Shown piece by piece: positions 30,001 to 39,769 of a DNA stretch of 64,000 nt (positions within the stretch are counted from its first letter, which is position 1; every line of letters starts with the position of its first letter). The stretch is taken from the NCBI GenBank assembly GCA_004124875.1, contig SCKJ01000001.1, forward strand, positions 1-64,000, read 5' to 3'. The DNA comes from Fidelibacterota bacterium (GTDB lineage Bacteria > Fidelibacterota > Marinisomatia > SCGC-AAA003-L08 > TS1B11). The position numbers and the translations under genes are program-made. The notes under the pieces are model-generated. The model made no database searches. It was not told the DNA's origin and saw only the letters and a list, made by a program, of their open reading frames with translations.

Positions 30001-33000
30001 CCGACGGTAAAGGCCACGGGCGGATCGTCATCATCGATAATGGTAAAGGTGTGCGTGAGCAGGGTCGCCCCCAGCGTTGCATTGGATGGATTGGAGAGTG
30101 TAACATCAAATGTTTCATCGCCGTCATCCAGTAGATCATCCAAAATGGTGACGTCAATCGTATCCAGGATAGCGCCGGGTAAAAAAGTCAGAAAACTACT
30201 TACCAGGGAGTAATCAACGCCGCCGGTTGCCGAACCATCTGTAGCGGCAAAATCAACCGTAATCGTAAACTGCGACACCGCCGATAGCGCTACCTCCAAT
30301 TGTGCGGGCGAAACGGCCTCCACTCCCGCCGACCCCAAAGCAGTAAACGCGACTGTTGGAGGTAGGTCATCATCCAGAATGGTGTAGGTATGACTGTTGA
30401 CTCCCGACAGATTTGCGCCTTGAGGATTGGAAAGGTTAAGAATGATCGTTTCGTCCTGCTCATCCAGCGCGTCGTCGGCAATGGTAATCGAGATATTGCT
30501 GGTCGTCTGGCCCGCGGCGATGGTATCGGAACCTGCCACTAGAGTATAGTCCGTCCCGCCACCAGTGGCGGTACCTACGCCCAATGAATAGTCAACAATG
30601 ACATCCACCTCCGTGGCGGCCCCCGTCAGCACCAGAGCGATGAGCGCGGGAGAATTATTCTCAGCCCCGCTCGATGTCAGGCCGCTGAAGCCGACATCGG
30701 GTGGCGTGTCATCGTTCGTTATCGAGTAAGTATAGACCGTTGTGGTCCCAAGGTCAGCGTTGTTCGGATTGGAAAGGGTGATAATGAACGTTTCGTCGTT
30801 TTCGTAGATGGTCTCATTCACAATGTTCGCCACAAGTATTGAGTCCGTTTCACCTGGAGCAATGTCCGCTGTGCCGGAAGCGAGCACGGAGTAGTCAATG
30901 CCGCCCCCACTGGCGGTGCCACTTACCGTGTAGTCAACGGACACATTTAACCCGGACGCGTCAGAAAGAGTGATAACTGGATTGATTGGCGAACTGCTTT
31001 CGGCTCCGCTGCTCCCGGATGACGAAAACTGTATGGTCGGTGTCGGATTGTTATCATTGATGGTGAACGTGTGGACAGTAACCACACCCAGATTGGCGTT
31101 TACCGGGTTGGATAAGGTGATTGAAAAAGTCTCGGAATTTTCATCAATAAGGTCGGCGGCAATGGTAGCGGTCGTTATGGTGCCCGTGGTTAATGTGGCA
31201 GGGATAGTCAGCGTACTCGCTACCAGGGTATAATCGGTTCCGCTGCCGGTGGCGGTAATATCCGTGGCAGCATAATCGACCAATACGTCCAGCTCGGAAG
31301 CAGTATCCAGTACCAGCCCGAAGGTTGGAGCAATTCCGCCTTCAGTGCCGCTGGAGTTCGCAAGCGCAAAATTCACCGTTGGGGGAGCGTCATCGTTTAG
31401 AATAATATATTCGTGAACAGTGTTGGCGCCCAAAGTCGCATCGCCAGGCACGGCCAGAGTCACTTCAATGGTATCATTGGCTTCAAATAGAGATTCATTG
31501 TTAATCGTAATGGGAATGGTCGTGGTGGTGGCTCCGATAGATATCGTTGCCGTCCCGGCATTCAATACGAAATCATTGCTCACACCTGCGATGGCGTTGC
31601 CTCCCGTTACAGAATACTGAACGGTGGCGGCGACCCCCGAAGGGCCATCCAGAAATATCTGCAACGATGGGCCGGTAATGACTTCACTTCCGCTGGACTC
31701 GGTGGTCGAAAACTGAATGACGGGCTTTGTCCCGTTAGCGTCTATGGTAAATGTGTGAGTCCCGTTTGAGCCCAGCGACCCCGCGTCAGGCCCGGCCCCG
31801 GTTCGTGGATTGGTAAGGGTTATTTCGACGGTTTCGGCTCCTTCATATAATGATTCGCTGGTGAGGACCAAGGGAATGGTCGTCGAAGTATTGCCCTCTA
31901 AAATGGTGGCAGTGCCAGACAGGGCGGTATAGTCAGTGCCTGCTGTGGCCGTCCCCCCTGTAGTGGCATAATCGACCAGGTAATCCCGCCCGGTTGCGGC
32001 AAGGGGATCAAGCACGATAAGCAAATTGATGGTGCCCGAATTTTCTGCTGCATTGGAGGCATCCGAGCTGAAATGAATGGCCGGTAGCGCGTCATCATCC
32101 GTGATGGTAAACGTGTGCACAGTTGTCGTCAACAGACCGGCATTTACCGGCGTGCCCAATGTTATGATAACCGTTTCATCATCTTCGTCGAGCACATCCG
32201 TGGCGATAGCCAGTGATATGTTTGAAGTCAGATCGCCAGCCGAAATCGTGACGGTGCCGTTAGCCAGAGTGTAATCGGTGCCGCCACCATCTGCTGTTCC
32301 CGATACCGTGTAGGGCACAAAGACATCGCGACCTGATTTCGGCGAGAGTGTAATCTCGATCGGGACGGGTGTCGTCGATTCGTCACCGGACGAAGCGCCG
32401 CTGCTGAATTGCACCCCGGGCAGGGCATCGTCATCGGTGATGGAATAGACGTGCGTCAACGTTGAGCCCAGAATTACGGTTGAGGAAGGATTCAGAATGT
32501 TAACGGTAAAGGTCTCATTACTCTCATCCAGGGCATCATTCACAATTGTTATGGGAACCGTTTCTATCACGTCATTAACGGCGAAGGTAAGGGTGCCGCT
32601 GCCGCTACCCGGATCGCTGTAATCGGTAATGTTTGTGGCCGACCCGGCGGTAATGGTATAGTCCACTGTGATCGTAAATTCGGAGGACAATGTTAGACTG
32701 GCTGTTATTGAGGGCGACGCTCCCTCCAGCCCGGAGGAGGCGGTAGCATCAAGGTTGACGGTGGGAGGACCGTCATCATCCGTGATGGTAAAGGTGTGGT
32801 TTGCCCCCAGGCCCGACGATCCAGAAATAACCTGCAGATTAAAAATGACTGTCTCATCGGGCTCATCGTTCAGGTCATCAATGGGGTCTACAGTGAAATA
32901 GACAGTGTCGTTACCGGTAAATGTGATGGTGTTGGTTGTAAAGGAATAATCCGCTAATTCAGCAGTACCACTCGCCCGATTGTACCTCACCGTCACATTG

Positions 33001-33170
33001 CCCGCATAATTGATCATAAACACGCCAATGGACTGCGCCCCTGCCGTTTCAGAAGCACTGGAGGTGGAATTCAAAAATGCGACCGTCTGTCCCCACACGC
33101 CAATGGGCAGCAGGGCCAGCAAAAGCATAAACATTGCCAAGGTGGCGGATGTAGAAGTCTTGCGTCTCAT
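27072..33170 (-). CDS. Giant surface protein: nine Calx-beta domains, Ig-like domains, C-terminal sorting domain
   Basis: 2032 residues from the ATG at 33170 (GTG at 33194 also possible; neither has a strong ribosome binding site). After a signal peptide (ending near GVWGQ) come nine ~110-residue Calx-beta repeats, each closing in a Ca-binding pattern such as TFTITDDD, TYSITNDD or TYTILDDD. Two repeats opening with FTVG..TTGG follow, then several Big/cadherin-like domains (TPPTAALTYSD, PPTLSVTAP). The end, LSANYPNPFNPSTRISFDL then LLGQRVDVL and SGIYFVRLQT, is a FlgD-like type-9-type sorting domain. Expected to be exported and displayed, perhaps for adhesion. Confidence 0.88.
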   Translation of the reverse strand: MRRKTSTSATLAMFMLLLALLPIGVWGQTVAFLNSTSSASETAGAQSIGVFMINYAGNVTVRYNRASGTAELADYSFTTNTITFTGNDTVYFTVDPIDDLNDEPDETVIFNLQVISGSSGLGANHTFTITDDDGPPTVNLDATASSGLEGASPSITASLTLSSEFTITVDYTITAGSATNITDYSDPGSGSGTLTFAVNDVIETVPITIVNDALDESNETFTVNILNPSSTVILGSTLTHVYSITDDDALPGVQFSSGASSGDESTTPVPIEITLSPKSGRDVFVPYTVSGTADGGGTDYTLANGTVTISAGDLTSNISLAIATDVLDEDDETVIITLGTPVNAGLLTTTVHTFTITDDDALPAIHFSSDASNAAENSGTINLLIVLDPLAATGRDYLVDYATTGGTATAGTDYTALSGTATILEGNTSTTIPLVLTSESLYEGAETVEITLTNPRTGAGPDAGSLGSNGTHTFTIDANGTKPVIQFSTTESSGSEVITGPSLQIFLDGPSGVAATVQYSVTGGNAIAGVSNDFVLNAGTATISIGATTTTIPITINNESLFEANDTIEVTLAVPGDATLGANTVHEYIILNDDAPPTVNFALANSSGTEGGIAPTFGLVLDTASELDVLVDYAATDITATGSGTDYTLVASTLTIPATLTTGTITTATIAADLIDENSETFSITLSNPVNANLGVVTVHTFTINDNNPTPTIQFSSSGSSGAESSSPINPVITLSDASGLNVSVDYTVSGTASGGGIDYSVLASGTADIAPGETDSILVANIVNETIYENDETFIITLSNPNNADLGTTTVYTYSITNDDTPPDVGFSGLTSSGAENNSPALIALVLTGAATEVDVIVDYSLGVGTATGGGTDYTLVAGSDTIAAGQTTSNISITIADDALDEQDETIILNLSNPQGANLSGVNSHTYTILDDDLPPTVAFTALGSAGVEAVSPAQLEVALSAVSQFTITVDFAATDGSATGGVDYSLVSSFLTFLPGAILDTIDVTILDDLLDDGDETFDVTLSNPSNATLGATLLTHTFTIIDDDDPPVAFTVGAVVTTGGTVTAGFWNGTNTGVDITVPVDGAATLNGGIIQLRAATDGGSDQNLGGTVGIGAGDLGGTVTISVVAVTLEALTGFADGVTVTFDAIITDANTNSTTGTVSATTLLVDQADPAPFTVGNIATTGGALVADYWNQTNTGLDIVVPIDATDASLAGGVLQLQAEMDGAFEDFGLPYTVSSADITAGTVTLAVGDSVAGGTGVEELAGYSEGDDLAVRALLTDLAGNLTTATASASNFTVDTTPPTAALTYSDTLGSTGDVITITGTINEAATSRPQIAIAYRDNNVAATTMDSTSATIWTYDATLPTGNDSIATITLIATDLAGNALTIANTTGRSTLVVDNTPPGYTIAYTDSLVRVDDVSDITVVFEEPVQATPVISIDYAGTGSDITTQNMSLGASDSIWTFQITAPSGNDGFATLTVVADDIAGNAVVHISGGANTLKVDNMPPTLSVTAPADASLVNSTGLDYTFGEALDNGRVVWTWLGNTGVTDGASPHVQALTSSEIAAGSHSGVLTDPPVLVQGGQYSMAIIAQDAAGNADTATVSPITYDTLAPVITGVNIIDGAGAADLDSTTVRLSYSLSFSGYVEDFTGIALYEFSLGSTAGDSNIVAWSSAGTDTTATATGLTLAYKSWYYPTVRATDGAGNRTAHTTGDGVRIIDRPRVTLSVVQNSAVTNYLQVLVVDTLGMANSMALTINGTAAALTEIDSFTYVRSHRLEEADTLVLVATGTNAVGDSATTAGAAIVFARAARPWTAASLDANFQVAAPGGALLSDQLLVIADGLGGDAPGDAPSAQYVLGHGGLTFEQPVQVRMRRSSPGEGSGTAKRGQGAAVYHLSQAGQWVELPSMDEKDMVIAWTRRGGAFRLGERTLVVPEKTWLSANYPNPFNPSTRISFDLGLLDGPEQKVTLIVYNLLGQRVDVLVNGILPAGQHQVVWNGKDRRGRAVASGIYFVRLQTASGKHFTHKMALLK

Positions 33171-33359
33171 ATATCGTTTGTTGAAATGATTCACTGCTTA
33201 CGGTCTAAATCGTTTATGCGCCGGAATATAGTTCATCGGCAGTAACGGGTTAAACTAAAACTTGAGCAGCTGTAGTAAAGTGACGTGCGTCAACTTGACA
33301 ATGCCCGTGTGCGCCCCGTCATATCATTTCGGTGTTCCCGGTCACATCCCGGCGCGGCG

Positions 33360-34262
33360 TTAAAAACTGACTCCAATGGAACCGGAAATATCCATCCAGT
33401 AGATGGCCGATTTGATGGACGAGTCCATCACATAATTGAGTCTCGATTCCGTGGTGACCTCAATCAGCTTGATGAACGGCAGCGTGTAGCTGGCCCCAAA
33501 GACCATGCCCCCGGTGAGTACGGAAAAACCGTATAGTCCGGCGCCGGCAGAAATCTCGAGAGGCCCCCAGGGAAACTTGGCCAACCCCAGGATGGAAATC
33601 CCCTGAATGGTGCCCGCCGACGGGTGGGTATGGGTGAAGCTGAAACTCGAAATTTCCACCGCGTAGGTCAACGATTGGCCCGCGATGGTTTTTGTGGGAA
33701 AATCAAGGGTCACCCGGCCATCAATAAAGGAGTACCACCAAGGCGTCAGGCCCATGCCGACCAGCCACGGCGATGAGGCCGTTATGCGGGCGGTATAGCC
33801 CCAGGGAATTCGGGGTTCCTTAATTTCTTTCTGCTCCAGTTCGCCCAGCTCGACTTCCCCGGCCCGGTCATCCGCCAAGTTTATTCCGGCATCCGCGGCG
33901 GTATCCTCAAACTCGGCGTTCTCATCAAAAAACTCGTCACTGAATTCGTCTTCGTCGAACTCATCAAAGCCCTCATCGGAAAATTCATCAACCTCATCAT
34001 AATATTCGTCGTCACCCTCTAAGTATTCATCGTCGTAATACTCGTCATCGTAGTAATCATCCTCAAAGTAATCTTCCGAATCGTAATCATCGTCATAATA
34101 TTCGTCGTCGTAAGAGAGCGTGTCCTCCGCGAAAGCATCCTGTGCGTGCGCCATTGAAGGCGTCAGGATTGCCAAAGCCAGCGGCAATAAGTAACGGCAC
34201 AAACCAGCGCGGCGGCGGCTCGCGCCAATTAGATGCATCATATGTTGCCAGATTTTCTGCAT
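33360..34262 (-). CDS. Exported protein with long Asp/Glu/Tyr-rich segment and C-terminal barrel
   Basis: 300 residues; GGAGG lies 6 nt before the ATG. Signal peptide ends near AHAQ (~41). Residues ~45-120 are almost entirely D, E, Y and F in short units (YDDEYYDDDYD, EYYDDEYLEG), giving an extreme negative charge. Residues ~150-300 look like a small outer-membrane barrel, ending DISGSIGVSF. Role unknown; a Ca- or metal-binding periplasmic tether is one possibility. It lies beside the Calx-beta gene, 190 bp upstream, same strand. Confidence 0.65.
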   Translation of the reverse strand: MQKIWQHMMHLIGASRRRAGLCRYLLPLALAILTPSMAHAQDAFAEDTLSYDDEYYDDDYDSEDYFEDDYYDDEYYDDEYLEGDDEYYDEVDEFSDEGFDEFDEDEFSDEFFDENAEFEDTAADAGINLADDRAGEVELGELEQKEIKEPRIPWGYTARITASSPWLVGMGLTPWWYSFIDGRVTLDFPTKTIAGQSLTYAVEISSFSFTHTHPSAGTIQGISILGLAKFPWGPLEISAGAGLYGFSVLTGGMVFGASYTLPFIKLIEVTTESRLNYVMDSSIKSAIYWMDISGSIGVSF

Positions 34263-34690
34263 GTTTCGCCTCCATTACGCCTGTGCGCAAGACTTGTGGA
34301 GAATGTAAGCGATTTTCTCCTTTGATACAGCCTCTGTTTGAAAGCAGTGATTTGGGTCTCCCGAGGCCGCCATCCGGCCCTTGGGAAAGGGACAGAGCTG
34401 CTCAACGGCTCCCGGTTTCCCCGCGCATTACCATACCTCTGCATACCGCCACCCGGCTTGTGCAACCCCTGAACTGCCCGGCATCATCAGCCTGCCTGCC
34501 CACGAGGGCTCGTCGGAAATGACGGGCAACTGACATCCATTTTTCGTAAATTGGGAAGCTATAAACGGAAGCTTGCGGCTCCTTATTTATGGAGTTTATG
34601 GCCAAACCGTCCGTCCAGAGCCTGACTGAAATGCAGCGCCCGGCATCTGGGCCTCGTGCGCGCCCCACCGAAATTGTTGGAGGTTTGAAT

Positions 34691-35947
34691 ATGGATCCCG
34701 CCAAGCTGATCCTCGATGGAAATGAATATGAGCTCCCTGTTGTGATCGGGTCTGAGGGTGAAATCGGCCTGGATATTACCAAACTGCGGAGCGCCAGTGG
34801 CGCCATTACCCTCGATCCCGGCTATGGCGGCACCGGTTCGTGCTACAGTAGCATTACGTACATCAATGGAGAAGAGGGCATTCTTCGATACCGGGGCTAC
34901 CCCATTGAACAGCTGGCGGAGAAAAAACGGTTTGTGGAAGTGGCCTATCTGCTCATTTATGGCGATTTGCCCAATGAGACGGAGCTGGACCTGTTTCGAC
35001 ATCAGTTGACGCATCACAGTCTCATCCACGAGGACATGAAAAAATTCTTCGAAGGTTTTCCTGCCGAGGCCCATCCCATGGGCGTGCTTTCCTCGATGAT
35101 ATCATCACTTTCCAGTTATTACCCCGATAGCGGCAACGGGGAAGATATTGACTTGAACATCATCCGCCTGCTGGCCAAAGCCAAGACCATTGCCGCATTT
35201 TCCTACAAGAAATCGATTGGCCAGCCGTATGTTTATCCGCGCAACGATCTGAGCTACCATGCCGATTTTCTGCATATGTTGTATGCCGTGCCGGCGGAAG
35301 AATATGTCCCGCCCCCGGCGCATGAGGAGGCGCTCAACATGCTGCTGATTTTGCACGCCGACCACGAGCAGAACTGCAGCACGTCGACGGTTCGCATGGT
35401 GGGTAGCAGCCAGGCCAATCTGTTTGCTTCGATATCAGCTGGCGTCAGCGCGCTATGGGGCACCTTGCACGGCGGCGCAAATCAGAAAGTGATCCAGATG
35501 CTGCAGACAATCCTTGATGACGGTGCTGACTACCGGAAGTATGTCGATCTGGCCAAGGATCCCAACGCTGATTTCCGGCTCATGGGATTTGGCCACCGCG
35601 TCTACAAAAACTTCGATCCCCGGGCCAGGATTCTTAAGGGCCAGGCTGATAAGGTCCTGGGGCAGATGGGTGTCGAAGATCCGCTGCTGGATATTGCCAG
35701 GAATCTGGAGCGGATCGCCCTGGAAGACGACTACTTCATCGAGCGCAGACTCTACCCTAACGTAGATTTCTACAGCGGCATCATCTACCGCGCCATGGGC
35801 ATACCGACCAACATGTTTACTGTGATGTTTGCGCTGGGCCGGCTGCCCGGATGGATTGCCCAGTGGAAAGAGATGCGCGATGATCCTCACGGCCGCATAT
35901 ACCGGCCCCGGCAAATCTACATGGGAGAAACTGAGCGGTCCGTGTAG
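34691..35947 (+). CDS. gltA: Citrate synthase
   Basis: 418 residues. Condenses acetyl-CoA and oxaloacetate, entry to the TCA cycle. Catalytic residues: His in LHADHEQNCST, His in MGFGHRVYKNFDPRA and Asp in YPNVDFYSG; GTLHGGANQ is also present. The start at 34691 is chosen because GGAGG lies 7 nt upstream and the protein then begins as relatives do (MDPAKLILDGNEYELPV). An upstream in-frame ATG at 34589 would add a tail without homology. Confidence 0.95.
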   Translation: MDPAKLILDGNEYELPVVIGSEGEIGLDITKLRSASGAITLDPGYGGTGSCYSSITYINGEEGILRYRGYPIEQLAEKKRFVEVAYLLIYGDLPNETELDLFRHQLTHHSLIHEDMKKFFEGFPAEAHPMGVLSSMISSLSSYYPDSGNGEDIDLNIIRLLAKAKTIAAFSYKKSIGQPYVYPRNDLSYHADFLHMLYAVPAEEYVPPPAHEEALNMLLILHADHEQNCSTSTVRMVGSSQANLFASISAGVSALWGTLHGGANQKVIQMLQTILDDGADYRKYVDLAKDPNADFRLMGFGHRVYKNFDPRARILKGQADKVLGQMGVEDPLLDIARNLERIALEDDYFIERRLYPNVDFYSGIIYRAMGIPTNMFTVMFALGRLPGWIAQWKEMRDDPHGRIYRPRQIYMGETERSV

Positions 35948-36091
35948 CGGTGCCACCGCGAAAGGCTGGCGCTGCACGCGTTTGGATCAGTGATTGACCT
36001 GCCGGATGATTTCCCCTGGCTCAGCCGCTGGGTCCTTCCCAGCGGGACCGGCACAACATTTGAAAGAGGCGCGTGTGACCAAGCCGGGAGT

Positions 36092-36325
36092 CTAGCGACG
36101 CTCTCCTTCGCCCACCGGTTCCTTTCCGGTCCACAATATTTCCTGCTCCGGCGTCCAGTAGACGGGGTGCTCGTTGCGTAATATATCCAGCAGTAGTGTG
36201 GCTCGCGCCGCGTCAATAGCATCGTAATGCTCATATGTGTCATCGGCAAAATGCAAATTGATGCGGCTCGTACCGTCGCGATAATGGAGAACCGAATAGG
36301 ATTCAATTTCTTTTTGAATGGCCAT
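36092..36325 (-). CDS. Small hypothetical protein
   Basis: 77 residues, soluble, with AAGGGTGAAGC before the ATG. Regular amphipathic strands at the start (SVLHYRDGTSRINLHFADD) and a conserved-looking end (WTPEQEILWTGKEPVGEGE). I do not recognise the family. It stands alone between citrate synthase and the amidohydrolase. Confidence 0.6.
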   Translation of the reverse strand: MAIQKEIESYSVLHYRDGTSRINLHFADDTYEHYDAIDAARATLLLDILRNEHPVYWTPEQEILWTGKEPVGEGERR

Positions 36326-36487
36326 GCTTCACCCTTTCATTTATTATGGGGCGAGGTGAAACTTAACACGGGCGCCTTTACGGGGAAAGCGTCCCGGATC
36401 TCCGGTGCCGCAGCGGATCACTTCAGGCACCCATCTGAAGTGACGCATTGCTTGACCTGCACCGATAACAGTTGCTAACCTGCGACC

Positions 36488-38224
36488 ATGCTGACGAAAA
36501 CCAAAGCACTGCTTATCGGTCTCCTTGCAGCCGCCTGCGTGCCCTATTCCGGGGCCGATATCATCCTCCACAGTGGCCTCATACTCTCCATGGACCGCTT
36601 TCAGCCCCCGGCACAGGCCCTGGCCATCGTGGACGGCAAGATCCTGGCAGTGGGCAGCAATGCCGAGATCATGCCGCTGGGCAACTGGTCGACCCGTAAA
36701 GTCAACCTGAAAGGGGCCACGGTGCTCCCCGGATTGACCGACAGCCACTTTCATCTCGCCGGTTTTGGACGTCATTTGGAGACCTTGAACCTGTTTGGGA
36801 CGCAATCGGCTGAGCAGGTGGCGCGCCGCGTCGCCCGGCAGGCCGCCCTGACATCTCCGGGGACCTGGATTACAGGCCGTGGCTGGGACCAGAACGACTG
36901 GGCCGTCAAAAAATTTCCTGATCGCTCCCTATTGGATGAGGTGGCCCCCAACCATCCCGTAGCCCTGACGCGCGTCGACGGCCATGCCATCTGGGCCAAC
37001 TCGGCGGCCCTGGGCCTGGCAGGCATCGATGCCAATTCTCGCGACCCCGAGGGCGGCCGGATCATCCAGCGGGACAACGGTGAGCCCACGGGCGTGCTCA
37101 TTGACAACGCGAAGTCGCCCCTCACCGCGGCCATCCCCAAACCGTCTGTGGCCGATATCCGGCGTCGGTTGGAGAAGGCCATCACCCGGCTCAATCAGGT
37201 GGGACTGACATCCATCCATGACCCGGGGGTTAATCAAACCACGCTTGATATCCTGATGCAGATGGCGGATGAAGGCGTCTTGAATATCCGCTATTATGCC
37301 ATGTTGAACGGAGACGAACCGGCACTGCTCCGGCGCCATTTCGAGCAGGGGCCCACTATCGAGTACAATCAGAGGGTGACCATCCGGTCCGTCAAATTGT
37401 ACGGCGACGGCGCGCTGGGCAGCCGTGGGGCGGCGCTCCTGTCTCAGTACAGCGATGACCCCGGCAACCTGGGCCTGACGCTCACTTCCGCCAGCGAACT
37501 TGAGCGCGCTGTCGATGCTTCCATTGCGGCCGGATTTCAGCCCGCCATCCATGCCATCGGCGACCGGGCCGTCAGAACGGCGCTTAACATCTACGAGAAG
37601 ATGCTGGACAAATATGCGGATCGGGATATTCGCCCGCGCATTGAGCATGCACAAATCATTACCCGGCGCGATATCCGGCGTTTTGGGAAGCTGGGCGTCA
37701 TCGCCTCCATGCAACCGACCCACGCCACCAGCGATATGTACTGGGCCGAAGACCGACTCGGTTCCCAGCGCATCAAAGGGGCCTACGCCTGGAAATCGCT
37801 GCTGGAAGCCGGGGTCACCATCGCGGGTGGTTCCGACTGCCCCGTCGAGCGGGAAGAGCCTCTGCTACAATTTTTCGCCGCCAGGACACGCCAGGACACC
37901 ACCGGGTGGCCGGAGTCGGGCTGGTACAGCTCGCAGAAAATGACCGGACTCGCCGCCGCGCGATCCATGACTGCCTGGGCCGCCATTGCCGCTTTTTCCG
38001 ACAGCATCCGTGGCCGGATTCTGCCCGGCTTTGATGCCGACTTGACCATTCTGTCCCGCAATCCGCTCAGTGACCCCCCCGAGGTGATTCTGGATACGAA
38101 AGTGCTGACCACCATACTGGGCGGGCAAACTGTCTGGCGCGATGATAAAGCCTGGAAAAAAATGCCGCTGCCCCCGTTCGTGAAGCAGAGCGATGATAGC
38201 GCAACGGAGGCCGGCTCCCGGTAA
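36488..38224 (+). CDS. Exported amidohydrolase, YtcJ-like (amidohydrolase 3 family)
   Basis: 578 residues. N-terminus MLTKTKALLIGLLAAACVP looks like a lipoprotein signal (LAAAC). Metal-site motifs: DSHFHLAG, VKLYGDGALGSRG (Lys that may be carbamylated), HAIGDRA, RIEHAQ and GSDCPVE. Family members hydrolyse amide or related bonds in cyclic or N-acyl substrates; the substrate here is unknown. It begins a plus-strand run with recO, an esterase and rhomboid. Confidence 0.82.
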   Translation: MLTKTKALLIGLLAAACVPYSGADIILHSGLILSMDRFQPPAQALAIVDGKILAVGSNAEIMPLGNWSTRKVNLKGATVLPGLTDSHFHLAGFGRHLETLNLFGTQSAEQVARRVARQAALTSPGTWITGRGWDQNDWAVKKFPDRSLLDEVAPNHPVALTRVDGHAIWANSAALGLAGIDANSRDPEGGRIIQRDNGEPTGVLIDNAKSPLTAAIPKPSVADIRRRLEKAITRLNQVGLTSIHDPGVNQTTLDILMQMADEGVLNIRYYAMLNGDEPALLRRHFEQGPTIEYNQRVTIRSVKLYGDGALGSRGAALLSQYSDDPGNLGLTLTSASELERAVDASIAAGFQPAIHAIGDRAVRTALNIYEKMLDKYADRDIRPRIEHAQIITRRDIRRFGKLGVIASMQPTHATSDMYWAEDRLGSQRIKGAYAWKSLLEAGVTIAGGSDCPVEREEPLLQFFAARTRQDTTGWPESGWYSSQKMTGLAAARSMTAWAAIAAFSDSIRGRILPGFDADLTILSRNPLSDPPEVILDTKVLTTILGGQTVWRDDKAWKKMPLPPFVKQSDDSATEAGSR

Positions 38225-38232
38225 TATTCGCC

Positions 38233-38985
38233 ATGACTGACATTCACAGCACAGATGCGGTCGTCCTTAAATCCGTAGACTACTCCGACACTTCCCTGAT
38301 CGTGCGCCTGTTTACCCGGGATTATGGCAAGATGACGGTCATCTCCAAGGGCGCCCGCAGGAGCAAACGCGGACTGGGAGGCATGCTCAGGCCGCCAAAC
38401 CAACTGTCCATCACTTACCGGCACCGTGACAATCGGGACATTCAGACTTTGACCGCCTGTGAGTACGCCGCCCGCCACCCGGGACTGCTGACGGACATGG
38501 CCCGCAGCACCGCCGCCATGATGGCGATTGAAATGCTGGACAAGTCGGTGCATGAATATGATCCGCAGCCCCTGTTGTACCGGTTGATCGCGGCCTTTAT
38601 AGCTGAACTCGGCGAGGCCGATTCCGATCCCACCTCGCTGATCCACTTCTACCAGCTCCATCTTGCGGTGCAGCTCGGGTTCGCGCCCCACCTTGACCGC
38701 TGTGTCCACTGTGGCAAGCCTTTGCAAACGGCGGTGGTCGAATCGGTAGCGGGACATTTAAGCTGCCCCCGTTGCCGGCCAAGTGGCGGTCAACGTCTGA
38801 GCCGCGAGAGCTTGGTCTATCTGCGGGGATTGCGGTCGACGCACATTACCGACCTGGTGTCATTGACTGTGGATAAAAAAGCGTCTGATGCCGCCGGACA
38901 GTTCCTGATGGGGCACCTGTTTGCCCATGTTGAAGGACTCGACAAGCTGAAATCGCTCAATTTCTGGCAGCAGGTGCGCCCATGA
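38233..38985 (+). CDS. recO: DNA repair protein RecO
   Basis: 250 residues. N-terminal OB fold (TDAVVLKSVDYSDTSLIVR, YGKMTVISKGARR), helical middle, and a zinc site made of CVHC and CPRC at ~155 and ~177. Helps RecR load RecA on SSB-coated DNA. Eight bases after the amidohydrolase stop and overlapping the esterase start by 4 bp, so in an operon. Confidence 0.93.
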   Translation: MTDIHSTDAVVLKSVDYSDTSLIVRLFTRDYGKMTVISKGARRSKRGLGGMLRPPNQLSITYRHRDNRDIQTLTACEYAARHPGLLTDMARSTAAMMAIEMLDKSVHEYDPQPLLYRLIAAFIAELGEADSDPTSLIHFYQLHLAVQLGFAPHLDRCVHCGKPLQTAVVESVAGHLSCPRCRPSGGQRLSRESLVYLRGLRSTHITDLVSLTVDKKASDAAGQFLMGHLFAHVEGLDKLKSLNFWQQVRP

Positions 38986-39761
38986 CTACCGTCGCTAAGC
39001 AGCTGATTTCCGGGGATCACATCGAGCTGGGATCGGGACCTGTCGGCATCTACATGATCCATGGGTTCACCGGCTCAACCTATGAATTTCAAGGTCTCGC
39101 CACCTACCTCGCCGACGCCGGTTACCGCGTTCAGGCACGGCTGCTGGCGGGGCACGGCACCAGCGTCGAAGAGTGCAATCTTGTGCGGGCCCAGGACTGG
39201 CTGACCGAGACAGAATTCCACTTTACCGAATTGCTGCTCGACTGCGAAACCGTCTTCGTGGTCGGTCTCAGCATGGGCGCCGGCCTGGCCCTGCACCTGG
39301 GCGCCCTGTTTCCGGTGGCTGGTGTTGTGGCCATGTCGACGGTGCTCGGCGTCAACCCGGTAAAAATGCCCTGGCTGTTGCCCCTGGCGGCGCCCTTCGT
39401 CACTTCGATTCGGAAAGCAAGTGTCTATCACGGCAAGAATCCCGCTGGTCACCGGTATTACGGCTACGACAGCTACCCTGTAAAAGGGATGCGGGAAATG
39501 CTCCGGCTGAACCGCCTGATCCACGGAGAGCTGCCAGCGATGATCGCCCCACTACTGATGATGCACTCCAAAGCCGACATCACCGCCGATTTCCGCAACG
39601 CTCAAATCGTGTTCGATGCTGTTGGGTCGAGCGACAAAGAAATGGCAGTTTTTGAGGAATCGGGACACGTTATGCCGGACGGCAGCGAAAAAGAAGCTGT
39701 CTGGGAGGCGCTGCTTACCTTTATCGCCGCCCGTACCCCACAGCCTGCTGAGGCCGGTTAG
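38982..39761 (+). CDS. Alpha/beta hydrolase, carboxylesterase/monoacylglycerol-lipase-like
   Basis: 259 residues, start overlapping recO (ATGA). Oxyanion region MIHGFTGSTYEF, nucleophile Ser in VGLSMGAG, then Asp in SKADITAD and His in ESGHVMPDGSE. This is the layout of Est30-type carboxylesterases and thermophilic monoacylglycerol lipases. No signal peptide, so cytoplasmic. Confidence 0.85.
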   Translation: MTTVAKQLISGDHIELGSGPVGIYMIHGFTGSTYEFQGLATYLADAGYRVQARLLAGHGTSVEECNLVRAQDWLTETEFHFTELLLDCETVFVVGLSMGAGLALHLGALFPVAGVVAMSTVLGVNPVKMPWLLPLAAPFVTSIRKASVYHGKNPAGHRYYGYDSYPVKGMREMLRLNRLIHGELPAMIAPLLMMHSKADITADFRNAQIVFDAVGSSDKEMAVFEESGHVMPDGSEKEAVWEALLTFIAARTPQPAEAG

Positions 39762-39769
39762 GAGGTCCT

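Noticed and set aside
34589-34690. Upstream ATG for citrate synthase
   Set aside because: The added 34 residues have no family match, while the ATG at 34691 has an ideal ribosome binding site.
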